Shown: positions 1-7,229, counted from the stretch's first letter. The stretch: 11,555 nucleotides of DNA from JAGQTE01 sp964648005 (GCA_964648005.1 CAZYKR010000137.1:1-11555), one strand, 5' to 3'. Translations and numbers: made by a program. Notes: generated from the letters alone by a model not told the origin.

Positions 1-501
1 GGAATCGTGGGCGACCATCATCGTCGACCAGCCGCCGCCGGTGTCGTGGCAGAACCCGCTCTGCAGGCCCGGTTCGATGGCGCCGAACGTGATGTTGGTG
101 CAGTTGCCGAGGTGCCCGGCGGCGCACTCGGCGCAGACCGGGCTGATGCCCCGGGTCACGCAGCCGAGCACCGGCTCGACCACGACGCGGTCGGTGCCGT
201 CGGTCGGGTCATCGGGGCCGCCGGCGCGATCGGCGACGACCTCGTGGCCCGGCACGAACGGGAACGACACGATCGGCTCGAAGTAGCGCGACGACGTGCC
301 GTCGATGGTGGACAGGTCCGATCCGCAGATGCCGGACAGGCGCGGCTTGATGTGGTGCCAGCCGGGCCCGGGCAGCGCCGGGACATCGAGGTCGGCCAGC
401 CGCAGCGGTCCGACCTTGGCGCCGCCGCCGGGCGTCAGGCGACCGGCGGCCATCGCCGCGGCGTAGCGGGCGGGCTTGCGACCGAACTCCAGCGCCTTCA
501 C
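1..501 (-). CDS. zinc-dependent alcohol dehydrogenase (MDR family), 3' part missing
   Basis: N-terminal 167 residues of a medium-chain, zinc-dependent alcohol dehydrogenase; the rest, including the NAD(P)-binding Rossmann domain, lies beyond the window edge. Seen directly: the catalytic-zinc motif CGSD at Cys59, a GHE motif at residues 85-87, and a structural-zinc lobe with Cys114, Cys123, Cys126 and Cys134. The first spacing of that lobe is 8 residues instead of the classical 2, in a GCVTRGISPVCAEC context. The GTG start at 501 is supported by a GGGAGG Shine-Dalgarno 5 bases upstream and by its 4-base overlap (GTGA) with the stop of the acyl-CoA reductase gene, which implies translational coupling. 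Family knowledge: such enzymes interconvert alcohols and aldehydes with NAD(P)H. Inference from the neighbour: it may act on the fatty aldehyde or alcohol made by the reductase. Exact substrate and cofactor cannot be read from this fragment. Confidence 0.9.
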   Translation of the reverse strand, partial: MKALEFGRKPARYAAAMAAGRLTPGGGAKVGPLRLADLDVPALPGPGWHHIKPRLSGICGSDLSTIDGTSSRYFEPIVSFPFVPGHEVVADRAGGPDDPTDGTDRVVVEPVLGCVTRGISPVCAECAAGHLGNCTNITFGAIEPGLQSGFCHDTGGGWSTMMVAHDS

Positions 502-2873
502 GCCGTCCTCCCGGGCACGAGCGGGTTGGCCAGGCCGCCGGTGCGGCGACGCTGCGGCCCGATCGGGATCGTGCGGTTCGGGGCGCCCTTGGCCTTGGCG
601 AAGTGCTCGACGAGCCACCCGCGCTTGCGGGCGAGCGCGGCGAGCCGGGTCTCGGGGTTCACCGCCACGGGGAACCCGACGACCTCGAGCATCGGTAGGT
701 CCGACGTCGAGTCGGCGTAGGCCACCGCCTCGCGCAGGTCGATGTCGTGCTCGGCGGCGTAGTCGAACAGCGCCTGGGCGCGGCTCTCGCCCGTGGGTGG
801 CACCTCGAGCAGCTCGCCCTTGTAGCGGTTGCCCGACCGGTCGAGCTGGGCGCTGACGATGTCGTCGAAGAGCGGCGCCAGCGGTGCGACCACGAAGTCC
901 AGCGCCCCGGTGATCAACACGGTGCGGTGGCCGAGCGCCCGGTGTTCGCGCACGCGGCGGATGGCGGCGGGGAAGGACTTGGTGAGGATCAGGTCGCTCA
1001 GCATCTCGGCGGCGTCCTCTTCGATCTGGTCGATGGGAGCACCCTCGTAGCGGCGGTAGAAGAACCGCAGGAAGTCGCTGCGGTCCTTGCGGTCCTCGGC
1101 GAGCCAGCCGGGCGCCGCCCGCAGGGTCTGGGCCACGAAGCGCAGGCGGTCGGTGGTGGGCAGCCGCCGGGTGGCGATCCAGGCATAGGACGCCACGACG
1201 TTGGAGGCGATCAGGGTGTTCTCCAGATCGAACGCTGCCAGCTGGCGCTCGGGCGCCAGCACCTGGCGGCGCAGGCGCACCTCACGCGGCTCGGCGTCGC
1301 GCCCGCCGGGCGTGGTGCGCACCCGGGCGTGGTGCACCACCGACGGCAGGTGGACCTCGCGGACGTAGTGGGTCCAGTCGATGACCCGGGGGTCGAAGCC
1401 GAACGCCGCCTGGTCGTCGGCGTCGAGGTCGTCCCACAGGCCGAGGAGCCGGTCGACGCCGTAGACCGCCTCACATTCGGCATAGGCGCCGTACAGCTCG
1501 ACGTAGCCCAGCGCCCGCTCGGCCTCCTCGCGCTTGGTCTCGAGCTTGGCGGTCCACTCGGCCTGGGTGCCGCGCAGGGGCAACGACTGCAGCACCTGCT
1601 CGGCCTTCTCGATGGCGGTCTTGGCCCGGGTCAGCTGCGACTGGACGCGCCCACGCCCGGGGAACGACCACTCGGGCACGAGGATCGGCTGGCCTTCGGT
1701 GTCGTAGAGCGGGTGCTGACCGAACCAGTCGCTGACCTGATCGACGAGGTGGCGGTAGCGCAGCGGGTTGGCCGACCCGGAGGCCACCTGCACGACGTCG
1801 GGCTCGTCGAGCGGGCCGCGGGCGGCGACGGCGATGATGGCGGCGGTCACCTGATCGACCGGGATGACGTCGATGATCCCTTCGGGGACGCCGGGGAACT
1901 CCTTGAGCAGCCCGCGGGCGTAGGAGATGATCACCGGCTCGGCCATGCGGAAGCCGCGGATCCAGCCGGGACGAGGCTCGGCCAGGGCCGACTCGATGAT
2001 CGAGGGTCGCACGATCGACACCGGCAGGTCGCCCCGGGACTCGAGCAGCGCCCGCTCGCCGAGCGCCTTGGTGAAGGCGTAGGCGTCGGGCCAACCGAGC
2101 GACGCGGCGCGGGCGCGGCCGGCCTCGACGAGGCGGTCCGACACCCAGCGGCCCCGCAGCTGCTCGGTCTTGTCGGCGAGCAGCGGGGTGCCGGCGGCGC
2201 CGAGCTCGGTGCGGGCACGACTCCGGAACTCGGCGAGGCGCTCCGGGGTGCGGCTCTGCGCCTCGGCGTCGCTGCGGGCGCGTCGGGCGCCGTCGACCTC
2301 GCTGCGCCAGTCCACGTCGACGAAGAACGGGCTGTCGGCGACGTGGATCTCGGGGGCGGCGCCGCGCCGGTTGCCGGCGACGTAGCAGGTGGACACGGCG
2401 ACCAGGTGCGGTGACACGCCGAGGTCGTGCAGGGTGGCGGCGATGCGGCTCGGCCCGAGGAGGTTCACCTCCACGGCGCTGTCGAGCGGCGAGTCGAAGC
2501 TCACCGTGGCGGCCGAGTGGATGACGACGTCACAGCTCGCCAGGGCGGCGCGACCGTTGTCGTCCAGCCCGAGTCCGTCGCGTCCGACGTCGCCGGCGAC
2601 CGGGGTGATGCGCCGCGCGCAGAGCTCGGCGAAGGCGTCCTTGCCGAGCTCGTCGCGCAGGCGGTCGAACGCGTCGTTCTTGAGGATCTCGCGCGCCAGC
2701 CGCTGCTCGACCGTGGACCGGCGGCCGGGGCGGATCAGCAGCACCAGCTCGCAGTCGGGGACGGCGCGCAGGAGGCGCTCGAGCAGGTTGGTGCCCAGGA
2801 ACCCGGTCGTCCCGGTCACGAAGATGCGCTTGCCCGCCAGGTTCTCAGCGATCACGGGGCCATTCTCTACCAT
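498..2873 (-). CDS. fatty acyl-CoA reductase (extended SDR) fused to a C-terminal HAD-IB hydrolase domain
   Basis: About 791 residues in two parts. Residues 12-400 form a FAR-type extended short-chain dehydrogenase: nucleotide motif TGTTGFLG at 20-27, downstream Ser161, and catalytic Tyr265-x3-Lys269. Residues 400-520 resemble the FAR C-terminal (male-sterility) region. Residues 545-760 are a HAD subfamily IB hydrolase: motif I FDLENT (Asp549), motif II Thr655, Lys685, and motif IV with Asp721 and Asp725. The second Asp of motif I is Glu551. FAR enzymes reduce long-chain acyl-CoA with NADPH to aldehyde or alcohol; the HAD role is unknown. The start is uncertain: in-frame ATGs at 2897 and 2873 both fall inside palindromic operators, and a GTG at 2855, which gives a protein beginning IAENLAGKR, could be leaderless. 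The open frame continues to 3407, but that part is antisense to tetR and is not coding. Coupled to the downstream alcohol dehydrogenase. Confidence 0.9.
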   Translation of the reverse strand: MVENGPVIAENLAGKRIFVTGTTGFLGTNLLERLLRAVPDCELVLLIRPGRRSTVEQRLAREILKNDAFDRLRDELGKDAFAELCARRITPVAGDVGRDGLGLDDNGRAALASCDVVIHSAATVSFDSPLDSAVEVNLLGPSRIAATLHDLGVSPHLVAVSTCYVAGNRRGAAPEIHVADSPFFVDVDWRSEVDGARRARSDAEAQSRTPERLAEFRSRARTELGAAGTPLLADKTEQLRGRWVSDRLVEAGRARAASLGWPDAYAFTKALGERALLESRGDLPVSIVRPSIIESALAEPRPGWIRGFRMAEPVIISYARGLLKEFPGVPEGIIDVIPVDQVTAAIIAVAARGPLDEPDVVQVASGSANPLRYRHLVDQVSDWFGQHPLYDTEGQPILVPEWSFPGRGRVQSQLTRAKTAIEKAEQVLQSLPLRGTQAEWTAKLETKREEAERALGYVELYGAYAECEAVYGVDRLLGLWDDLDADDQAAFGFDPRVIDWTHYVREVHLPSVVHHARVRTTPGGRDAEPREVRLRRQVLAPERQLAAFDLENTLIASNVVASYAWIATRRLPTTDRLRFVAQTLRAAPGWLAEDRKDRSDFLRFFYRRYEGAPIDQIEEDAAEMLSDLILTKSFPAAIRRVREHRALGHRTVLITGALDFVVAPLAPLFDDIVSAQLDRSGNRYKGELLEVPPTGESRAQALFDYAAEHDIDLREAVAYADSTSDLPMLEVVGFPVAVNPETRLAALARKRGWLVEHFAKAKGAPNRTIPIGPQRRRTGGLANPLVPGRTA
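507..512 (-). promoter_or_regulatory. Shine-Dalgarno site for the alcohol dehydrogenase
   Basis: GGGAGG on the minus strand lies 5 bases before the GTG at 501, inside the last codons of the upstream reductase gene. It fixes the non-ATG start and supports coupled translation. Confidence 0.75.
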
Positions 2874-2893
2874 TTGGTAAGGCACTGTGTCTA
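2864..2893 (-). promoter_or_regulatory. candidate promoter of the acyl-CoA reductase operon
   Basis: On the minus strand TAGACA (2888-2893) and TAGAGA (2864-2869) are separated by 18 bases and resemble sigma-70 -35 and -10 boxes. The predicted transcription start, near 2857, lies 2 bases before the in-frame GTG at 2855, so the mRNA could be leaderless. Each box overlaps one of the two palindromic operators, as expected for direct repression. The boxes are read by eye only. Confidence 0.4.
2868..2879. promoter_or_regulatory. operator O1, TACCA-N2-TGGTA inverted repeat
   Basis: TACCATTTGGTA has two perfect 5-bp arms around TT. It shares its core with the longer palindrome 24 bp away (centre to centre) and overlaps the putative -10 box and the ATG at 2873 of the reductase gene. 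Likely binding site of the divergently encoded TetR regulator (inference). Confidence 0.6.
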
Positions 2894-2906
2894 CCATCTG
2901 GTAGAC
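2889..2906. promoter_or_regulatory. operator O2, perfect 18-bp palindrome
   Basis: GTCTACCATCTGGTAGAC is a perfect inverted repeat with 8-bp arms and a 2-bp TC centre. It lies between divergent tetR and the acyl-CoA reductase gene, the usual site for TetR autoregulation. It covers the putative reductase -35 box. Because it also contains a TACCAT sequence on the plus strand, it could mask a -10 box for tetR. Confidence 0.7.
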
Positions 2907-2948
2907 GGCGGTCCACCGCCACGGCCGGCTCGCGGGCACTGCGGGGTC

Positions 2949-2954
2949 GGGAGG
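2949..2954 (+). promoter_or_regulatory. Shine-Dalgarno site for tetR
   Basis: GGGAGG lies 6 bases before the ATG at 2961 and decides this start against in-frame upstream codons. Confidence 0.75.
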
Positions 2955-2960
2955 CAGCAG

Positions 2961-3581
2961 ATGAGCGACACCGAGACGAGCCCCGTGGCGGACGAGCGCA
3001 CGACGCACGACCGTCTGCTCGACGCCGCGCTCGAGTCGTTCGGCACCAAGGGCTACGACGCCACCTCGCTCGACCAGTTGGCCAATGAGCTCGGCGTCCG
3101 CAAGCAGACGATCCTCTATTACCACCCGTCGAAGGTCGCCCTGCTCGACGCCGTGATCGATCGGGCCGCCACCGAGCTCACCGATGCGCTCGAGGACGCG
3201 GCGGCACGCTCGGGCGGCGGGTTCGACCGCATCGAGGCCATCGTGCGCTCGGTGTTCCGCCTCGCTGTCCGCCGTCCCGAGCTGCTGGGGCTGTTGCGTG
3301 AGGTCACCCGGCTCGGGCCGCCGGCCTCGAACCGCATCCTGGACGTCTTCGAGCCGATGATCGAGCGGGCCACCGGCTTCTTGGCGTCGGAGATGGATGC
3401 GGGCCACCTCCGGCGGTGCGACGCGCGCCTGTTGCTGGTCAGCGTCTACTCGACCATCGTCGGTGTCGCCACCGAGGTCGAGGTGCTGCGCGCCGTCGGG
3501 ATCGAGCCGTCGTTGCGCTCGGCGGCAGAACGACGGCGTGAGGTCATCGAGTTCCTGCGGGCGGCGCTGGTGCCGGATTGA
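2961..3581 (+). CDS. TetR/AcrR-family transcriptional regulator
   Basis: 206 residues, the usual TetR length. Residues 14-62 form the DNA-binding domain, with the helix-turn-helix around 38-57 (TSLDQLANELGVRKQTILYY) preceded by the typical AALESFGTKGYDATS lead-in. Residues 80-206 are a helical ligand-binding and dimerisation domain that I cannot assign to a ligand. The start is set by a strong Shine-Dalgarno. The gene is divergent from the acyl-CoA reductase gene with two palindromic operators between them, so it probably represses that operon and itself, perhaps released by an acyl-CoA or fatty acid; that ligand is inference. Its last 38 bp overlap the 3' end of the convergent MFS gene, so antisense interference between the two transcripts is possible. 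Confidence 0.92.
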   Translation: MSDTETSPVADERTTHDRLLDAALESFGTKGYDATSLDQLANELGVRKQTILYYHPSKVALLDAVIDRAATELTDALEDAAARSGGGFDRIEAIVRSVFRLAVRRPELLGLLREVTRLGPPASNRILDVFEPMIERATGFLASEMDAGHLRRCDARLLLVSVYSTIVGVATEVEVLRAVGIEPSLRSAAERRREVIEFLRAALVPD

Positions 3582-4866
3582 GCTCGGCCGCCACCTCGGC
3601 GGGTGCCGGCTCGTCGAGACCGCGGGCGTAGAACGACAAGGCGACGGCGACGGCGGCGCCGAACACCAGCACTGCGGTCAACGACGTGGCGTTGATGATC
3701 GGTCCGGCCACGAGGTTGCCGATCGGCACGGTGCCGCCGTAGCACATGATCCACAGCGCCATGATCCGGCCCCGCGTGGCGTTGGCGATGCGGCTCTGCA
3801 GCGCCGTCGACAGCACCGTGATGACGATGAAGTACACGATGCCGAGCGCGAAGCCGATGGGGAAGGCGGCGGCGAGCGACGTGTTGAACGTCCACATGGC
3901 GAGCAGCAGGGCGAACAGCACCAGGTTGACGCGCACCAGAGGCTCGAAGCGGCGGCCGACGAAGACGCTGCCGACGGAGAGCGCGCCGACGACGGCGCCG
4001 AGGCCGAACGACGCGAAGAGCAAGCCGTAGGTGCCCGACTCGGGGTCCACGCCGAGGTGCTCCTCGGCCAGCGTCGGCATCTGGGTGATGAAGATCAGCG
4101 AGCAGAACGAGAACACGGCGACCGTGGTGAGGATGCGCACGACGATGCGGTCGCGCTTGGCGATGCGGAAGCCTTCGAGCACCCGGCCGATCGCCGAGAG
4201 CCCGTCGTCGCGCGCGGTGGGGCTGGGGACCCGCACGGTCCAGAGCGCCACGACGATGAAGAAGTAGGTCAGGCCGTTGAGGGCGAACACCCACGACACC
4301 CCGAACCCGGCGTAGATGGCGGGGCCGATCATCGAGCCGAGCACGCGCGAGACGTTCATGTTGGCCGAGGTCAGCGACACGGCGCCCGAGAGGTCCTCGG
4401 CGCGCACCAGCGTCGGCAACGTGGCCGAGAAGGTGGGGCCGTTGACCGCCTGGCCCAGGGAGATCACGAACACGGTGCCGAGCAGCGCCAGGCGGTTCGG
4501 ATCGGCCGCCAGCGTCACCAGCGCCAGCGCCATGGCGGCGAAGGCCTGGAACACTGAGATGCCCATCAGCAGGCGGCGGCGGTCGTAGCGGTCGGCGATC
4601 GTGCCGCCGATGGGCGACAGCGCCAGCGGCCCGAGTTGGACGAAGCCCATCAGCGCCACGAAGGCCGGGTCGCCGGTGAGCACCCAGGCGTACGCCGTCA
4701 GCACGACGTTCTGCATCCAGGTGCCGACGTTCGAGCCGAGCGAGCCGAAGTAGACCCGCCGGAACATGGGGTAGCTCAGCGCCGCGCGCGCCGAGCCGGG
4801 CTTGAGGGAGCGATCGCCCTCGAGTTGGGCGTCGAGGACATCTTCGGCGGTGGCGGGGCGGTCCAT
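3544..4866 (-). CDS. MFS exporter, MFS_3/EntS-like
   Basis: 440 residues with about twelve hydrophobic segments. After a polar N-terminus come FGSLGSNVGTWMQNVVL in TM1 and the MFS motif A loop GGTIADRYDRRRLL (Asp92 to Arg98) between TM2 and TM3. A second conserved stretch, NVSRVLGSMIGPA, follows near 171-183. These features are typical of the MFS_3 group, which includes the enterobactin exporter EntS and many drug or metabolite exporters. The C-terminal tail is Pro/Ala-rich. The ATG at 4866 has no good Shine-Dalgarno. The gene lies 64 bp after the Tim44-like gene on the same strand and could be read from that operon or from its own promoter. The 3' end overlaps convergent tetR by 38 bp. Substrate unknown. 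Confidence 0.9.
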   Translation of the reverse strand: MDRPATAEDVLDAQLEGDRSLKPGSARAALSYPMFRRVYFGSLGSNVGTWMQNVVLTAYAWVLTGDPAFVALMGFVQLGPLALSPIGGTIADRYDRRRLLMGISVFQAFAAMALALVTLAADPNRLALLGTVFVISLGQAVNGPTFSATLPTLVRAEDLSGAVSLTSANMNVSRVLGSMIGPAIYAGFGVSWVFALNGLTYFFIVVALWTVRVPSPTARDDGLSAIGRVLEGFRIAKRDRIVVRILTTVAVFSFCSLIFITQMPTLAEEHLGVDPESGTYGLLFASFGLGAVVGALSVGSVFVGRRFEPLVRVNLVLFALLLAMWTFNTSLAAAFPIGFALGIVYFIVITVLSTALQSRIANATRGRIMALWIMCYGGTVPIGNLVAGPIINATSLTAVLVFGAAVAVALSFYARGLDEPAPAEVAAELNPAPAPPAGTR

Positions 4867-4920
4867 GGTGACCGGCCCAGGCTAGGTGCGGTGATTGCCT
4901 TTCGGCACACCGATTGCCAT

Positions 4921-4937
4921 CAGTTGTCGGTCAACTG
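4921..4937 (-). other. small inverted repeat at the Tim44-like stop codon
   Basis: CAGTTG and CAACTG, separated by 5 bases, can form a 6-bp hairpin that includes the TGA stop at 4931-4933. No U-run follows on the minus strand, so it is not a convincing intrinsic terminator. Read-through into the MFS gene remains possible. Confidence 0.4.
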
Positions 4938-5878
4938 GGCAAGGTCGACTGCGCCCACTCGTAGCTCGGCAGCTGTTCGATGCGGGTGAGCACCCAGTCG
5001 AACTCGCCGGACATGACCGGAGCCTTGCAGTACTTGCACACACCGGCGAGGTCGAGGTCGAGCGGCGCGCCGCAGTTGGGGCACTTCTGGTTCATCGTGC
5101 CCTGGTTGGGCTTGGTGACCGCCCTCGACGAGCGCTGGTAGACCCAGTCTTCCGCCCAATCCTCGATGTTCTTCGAACCCCTCGTGACCTTGCGCTTGTC
5201 GTTCGACAGATCGATGTCGTAGTCGGCGCAGCTGGCGAAGTACCGCACGACGATGGTGTCGAAGCTCTCGTCGGAGTCCGCTGCCACCATGCGGGTGTTC
5301 TGGATCGCCAGGTTCTCGAGGACGTTCTGCTTGTTCTGCGAGAGGTAGGAGTCGATCTGGAACTTGTGCTGGTTCCACACGCCGTCGTGCATCACCTGGC
5401 GTGACAGGTCGGGCTTGCGCTCCGTCCAGGCCTGCTGGATCGTGAAGAAGGCCCGGTTGACGTCGCTGAGGAAGTCGTCCTCGTTGAAGGCCGGATCGTG
5501 CGCCTTGATCTTGGCGATGCCTTCGTCGAGCTCCGCCGCCGACTTCACCCGGGCGGCGTCGTGGTTGCCCAGCATCGTGTCGGTGTTGCCGAACGACGGC
5601 GGCAGGCCGACGCTCTCGCCGCCCATCGACGCCACCCCTTTGTTCTTCACCATGACGGCGATGATGATGAACACGATGAACAGGCACACGCCGCCGAAGA
5701 TCAGCGCGGCGAAGGCGCCACCGATCGTGCCGCCGCTCGAACCGCCGAAGCTCGACGAGCTGGAGCTGAAGCCGCCCCCGCTGCTACGTGAGCCGCCGCC
5801 GCTGCTGCGTGAGCCGCCGGAGCCGCCTCCGGCGCGCAGCAGGATCTCGGTCAGCACGAGGTAGATGTAGCCCAGCAC
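4931..5878 (-). CDS. membrane-anchored Tim44-like domain protein with C-terminal zinc ribbon
   Basis: 315 residues. Order: a short hydrophobic N-terminus (2-14, LGYIYLVLTEILL) that could be a signal peptide; a Gly/Ser-rich segment (17-50) with two SRSSGGG repeats and a run of six serines; one strong TM helix (about 52-77) followed by Lys78 and Lys80; a domain from about 110 to 245 that resembles Tim44-like folds (FLSDVNRAFFTIQQAWTERK near its start); and a zinc ribbon with Cys266, Cys269, Cys281 and Cys284. Positive-inside reasoning puts the Tim44-like domain and ribbon in the cytoplasm. The GTG start at 5878 has GAGAGG 6 bases upstream; an open frame to 6322 is antisense-type noise across the SPFH tail. 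It follows the SPFH gene by 46 bp, so an operon is likely. The Tim44 assignment rests on pattern memory; the true role is unknown. Confidence 0.8.
   Translation of the reverse strand: MLGYIYLVLTEILLRAGGGSGGSRSSGGGSRSSGGGFSSSSSSFGGSSGGTIGGAFAALIFGGVCLFIVFIIIAVMVKNKGVASMGGESVGLPPSFGNTDTMLGNHDAARVKSAAELDEGIAKIKAHDPAFNEDDFLSDVNRAFFTIQQAWTERKPDLSRQVMHDGVWNQHKFQIDSYLSQNKQNVLENLAIQNTRMVAADSDESFDTIVVRYFASCADYDIDLSNDKRKVTRGSKNIEDWAEDWVYQRSSRAVTKPNQGTMNQKCPNCGAPLDLDLAGVCKYCKAPVMSGEFDWVLTRIEQLPSYEWAQSTLPS
5779..5819. repeat. 21-bp direct repeat encoding SRSSGGG
   Basis: Two 20-bp copies (5779-5798 and 5800-5819), one mismatch apart, at a 21-base period. They encode the repeated SRSSGGG units in the Gly/Ser linker of the Tim44-like protein. 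The period is a whole number of codons, so copy-number change would keep the frame. Confidence 0.8.
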
Positions 5879-5884
5879 GAAGCG

Positions 5885-5890
5885 CCTCTC
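5885..5890 (-). promoter_or_regulatory. Shine-Dalgarno site for the Tim44-like gene
   Basis: GAGAGG on the minus strand lies 6 bases before the GTG at 5878 and selects this start over the long upstream open frame. Confidence 0.65.
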
Positions 5891-5924
5891 GGGGAAGGGG
5901 TGGGTCGGGGGTGGCCGGTCCGGC

Positions 5925-7229
5925 TCAGCCGGCCGGCGGTGCCGGCGGCGGAGGCGGCTGCTGTTGGTCACCGACCGCCGGTGGGGCCGGCGGAGCAGCC
6001 GGCGGTGCCGCAGGCGGTGCCGGGGGTGGCGTCGGTGCGGGAGGTGCCGCCGCGGCCGGCGGCGCGGGCGGCGGTTGCTGGGGCGGCGGAGCAGCTGCGG
6101 CCGGAGCTGCGGGCGCAGCCGGGGCCGTCGGCGTACCGCAGGCGGCGCAGAACCGGGCGCCGGGCGCCAGTTCGGTGCCGCAGTTGCCGCAGTACTGCGT
6201 CTGGGCCAGCGCGTTGCCGCAGTTGGCGCAGAAGCGAGAGCCCGGCGCGTTGGACGCGTTGCAGTTGCCGCAGGCGACGGCCGGGCCGGCGGCCGCGCCG
6301 TCGGCGGCGTACCCGGCGCCACCGCCCGGGAAGCCCGGCGCGGGTGGGGGAGCGGCGGGCTGGGCCAGGGGCTGGTTCATCATCTGGTTGCCCATGCCCA
6401 TGCCGGCCATCAAGAAGGCGGTGTCGGTGCCGCCGCCGCCCTTGGACATGCCCTCGCCGGCGCCGATCAGCGCCTGGCCCGAGGCGTAGTTCTGGAAGCT
6501 GCCGGCCAGGCGGCTGTAGGCGGTGTCCTTGGCCAGCGTCTTGAGCTTCTCCTCGTCGTCGTCGTCGAGGTTGACGTCGAAGTTGCCCATCCGGGCGATG
6601 GTCAGCCCGTACTCGGCGAGCTCGTTGTTGGCGGCAGTGATCACCACCTGCTCGATCTCGGGCGTGTACGCCGACAGGCCGAGGATGGGCCAGCCGTTGC
6701 GGACGATCTGCCGGGTGATCTCGGTGCGCATCACCTTGAGCAGCTGCTGATCGATCCAGTCGCCGATGGCGTCGTTGTTGGCGACGTCGACCGTGCCGGT
6801 CAGGTTGAGGATCAGGCGCTGGGGATCGACGACCTGGATCGAGTACTCACCGAACACGCGCAGCGTGATGATCAGACCCGTCTGGGGGTCCTGCACGTTG
6901 TCGATGCGCCCGCCGAAGGTCTCGCCGGTGTACTCGCGCGTGCCGACGAAGTAGCACTCGGCGCGGTAGGCGTTGCCGTCGGTCGCCCAGTCGATGACGA
7001 TGCCGAGGAACATGATCTCGTCGGCGTCGAGCTTGTGCTGACCGGGGCCGAGGGTGCCGAGGATGCCGCCCTGGTTGGCGTTGACGAACACGGCCACGGC
7101 GTCGGGCTCGACGATGGCCCGGGCGCCCTTGCGGATGTTGACGTCGGGCCACTTGAAGACGATCTGGCCCTCCTTGTCATCGGGAACCGCGATGAATTGG
7201 CGTGCGACCTCGTTGCGGATGATCCCCAT
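5925..7229 (-). CDS. SPFH/stomatin-like protein with double zinc ribbon (YdjI/COG4260 type)
   Basis: 434 residues. Residues 1-235 form an SPFH (band 7) domain of the group that includes Bacillus subtilis YdjI. It opens MGIIRNEVARQFIAVPDD, carries IEPDAVAVFVNANQG-like strands, and ends in a short charged helix with an acidic DDDDEE run near 222. No TM segment is visible, so membrane contact would be peripheral. Residues 262-318 are Gly/Met/Pro-rich. Two zinc ribbons follow: Cys320/323/334/337 and Cys347/350/361/364. The last 65 residues are almost only Pro, Ala and Gln. The ATG at 7229 has AGGAG 5 bases upstream. Family knowledge: YdjI helps place PspA at the membrane in the B. subtilis envelope-stress response; no PspA gene is in this window. 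Likely co-transcribed with the Tim44-like zinc-ribbon gene. Confidence 0.88.
   Translation of the reverse strand: MGIIRNEVARQFIAVPDDKEGQIVFKWPDVNIRKGARAIVEPDAVAVFVNANQGGILGTLGPGQHKLDADEIMFLGIVIDWATDGNAYRAECYFVGTREYTGETFGGRIDNVQDPQTGLIITLRVFGEYSIQVVDPQRLILNLTGTVDVANNDAIGDWIDQQLLKVMRTEITRQIVRNGWPILGLSAYTPEIEQVVITAANNELAEYGLTIARMGNFDVNLDDDDEEKLKTLAKDTAYSRLAGSFQNYASGQALIGAGEGMSKGGGGTDTAFLMAGMGMGNQMMNQPLAQPAAPPPAPGFPGGGAGYAADGAAAGPAVACGNCNASNAPGSRFCANCGNALAQTQYCGNCGTELAPGARFCAACGTPTAPAAPAAPAAAAPPPQQPPPAPPAAAAPPAPTPPPAPPAAPPAAPPAPPAVGDQQQPPPPPAPPAG

Noticed and set aside
747..2414. Long plus-strand open frame opposite the acyl-CoA reductase
   Set aside because: Low-complexity Val/Gly/Leu/Arg composition typical of the antisense frame of a GC-rich gene; no motif, while the minus strand has clear SDR and HAD motifs.
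2874..3407. Upstream extension of the acyl-CoA reductase reading frame
   Set aside because: It runs antisense through the divergent TetR gene, has no domain resemblance and crosses the operator region; real FAR proteins begin a few residues before the LAGKRIFVTG block.
5879..6322. N-terminal extension of the Tim44-like protein to an ATG at 6322
   Set aside because: The added residues are Arg/Pro-rich and overlap the SPFH zinc ribbons and tail in another frame; the GTG at 5878 has a proper Shine-Dalgarno and starts at the hydrophobic N-terminus.
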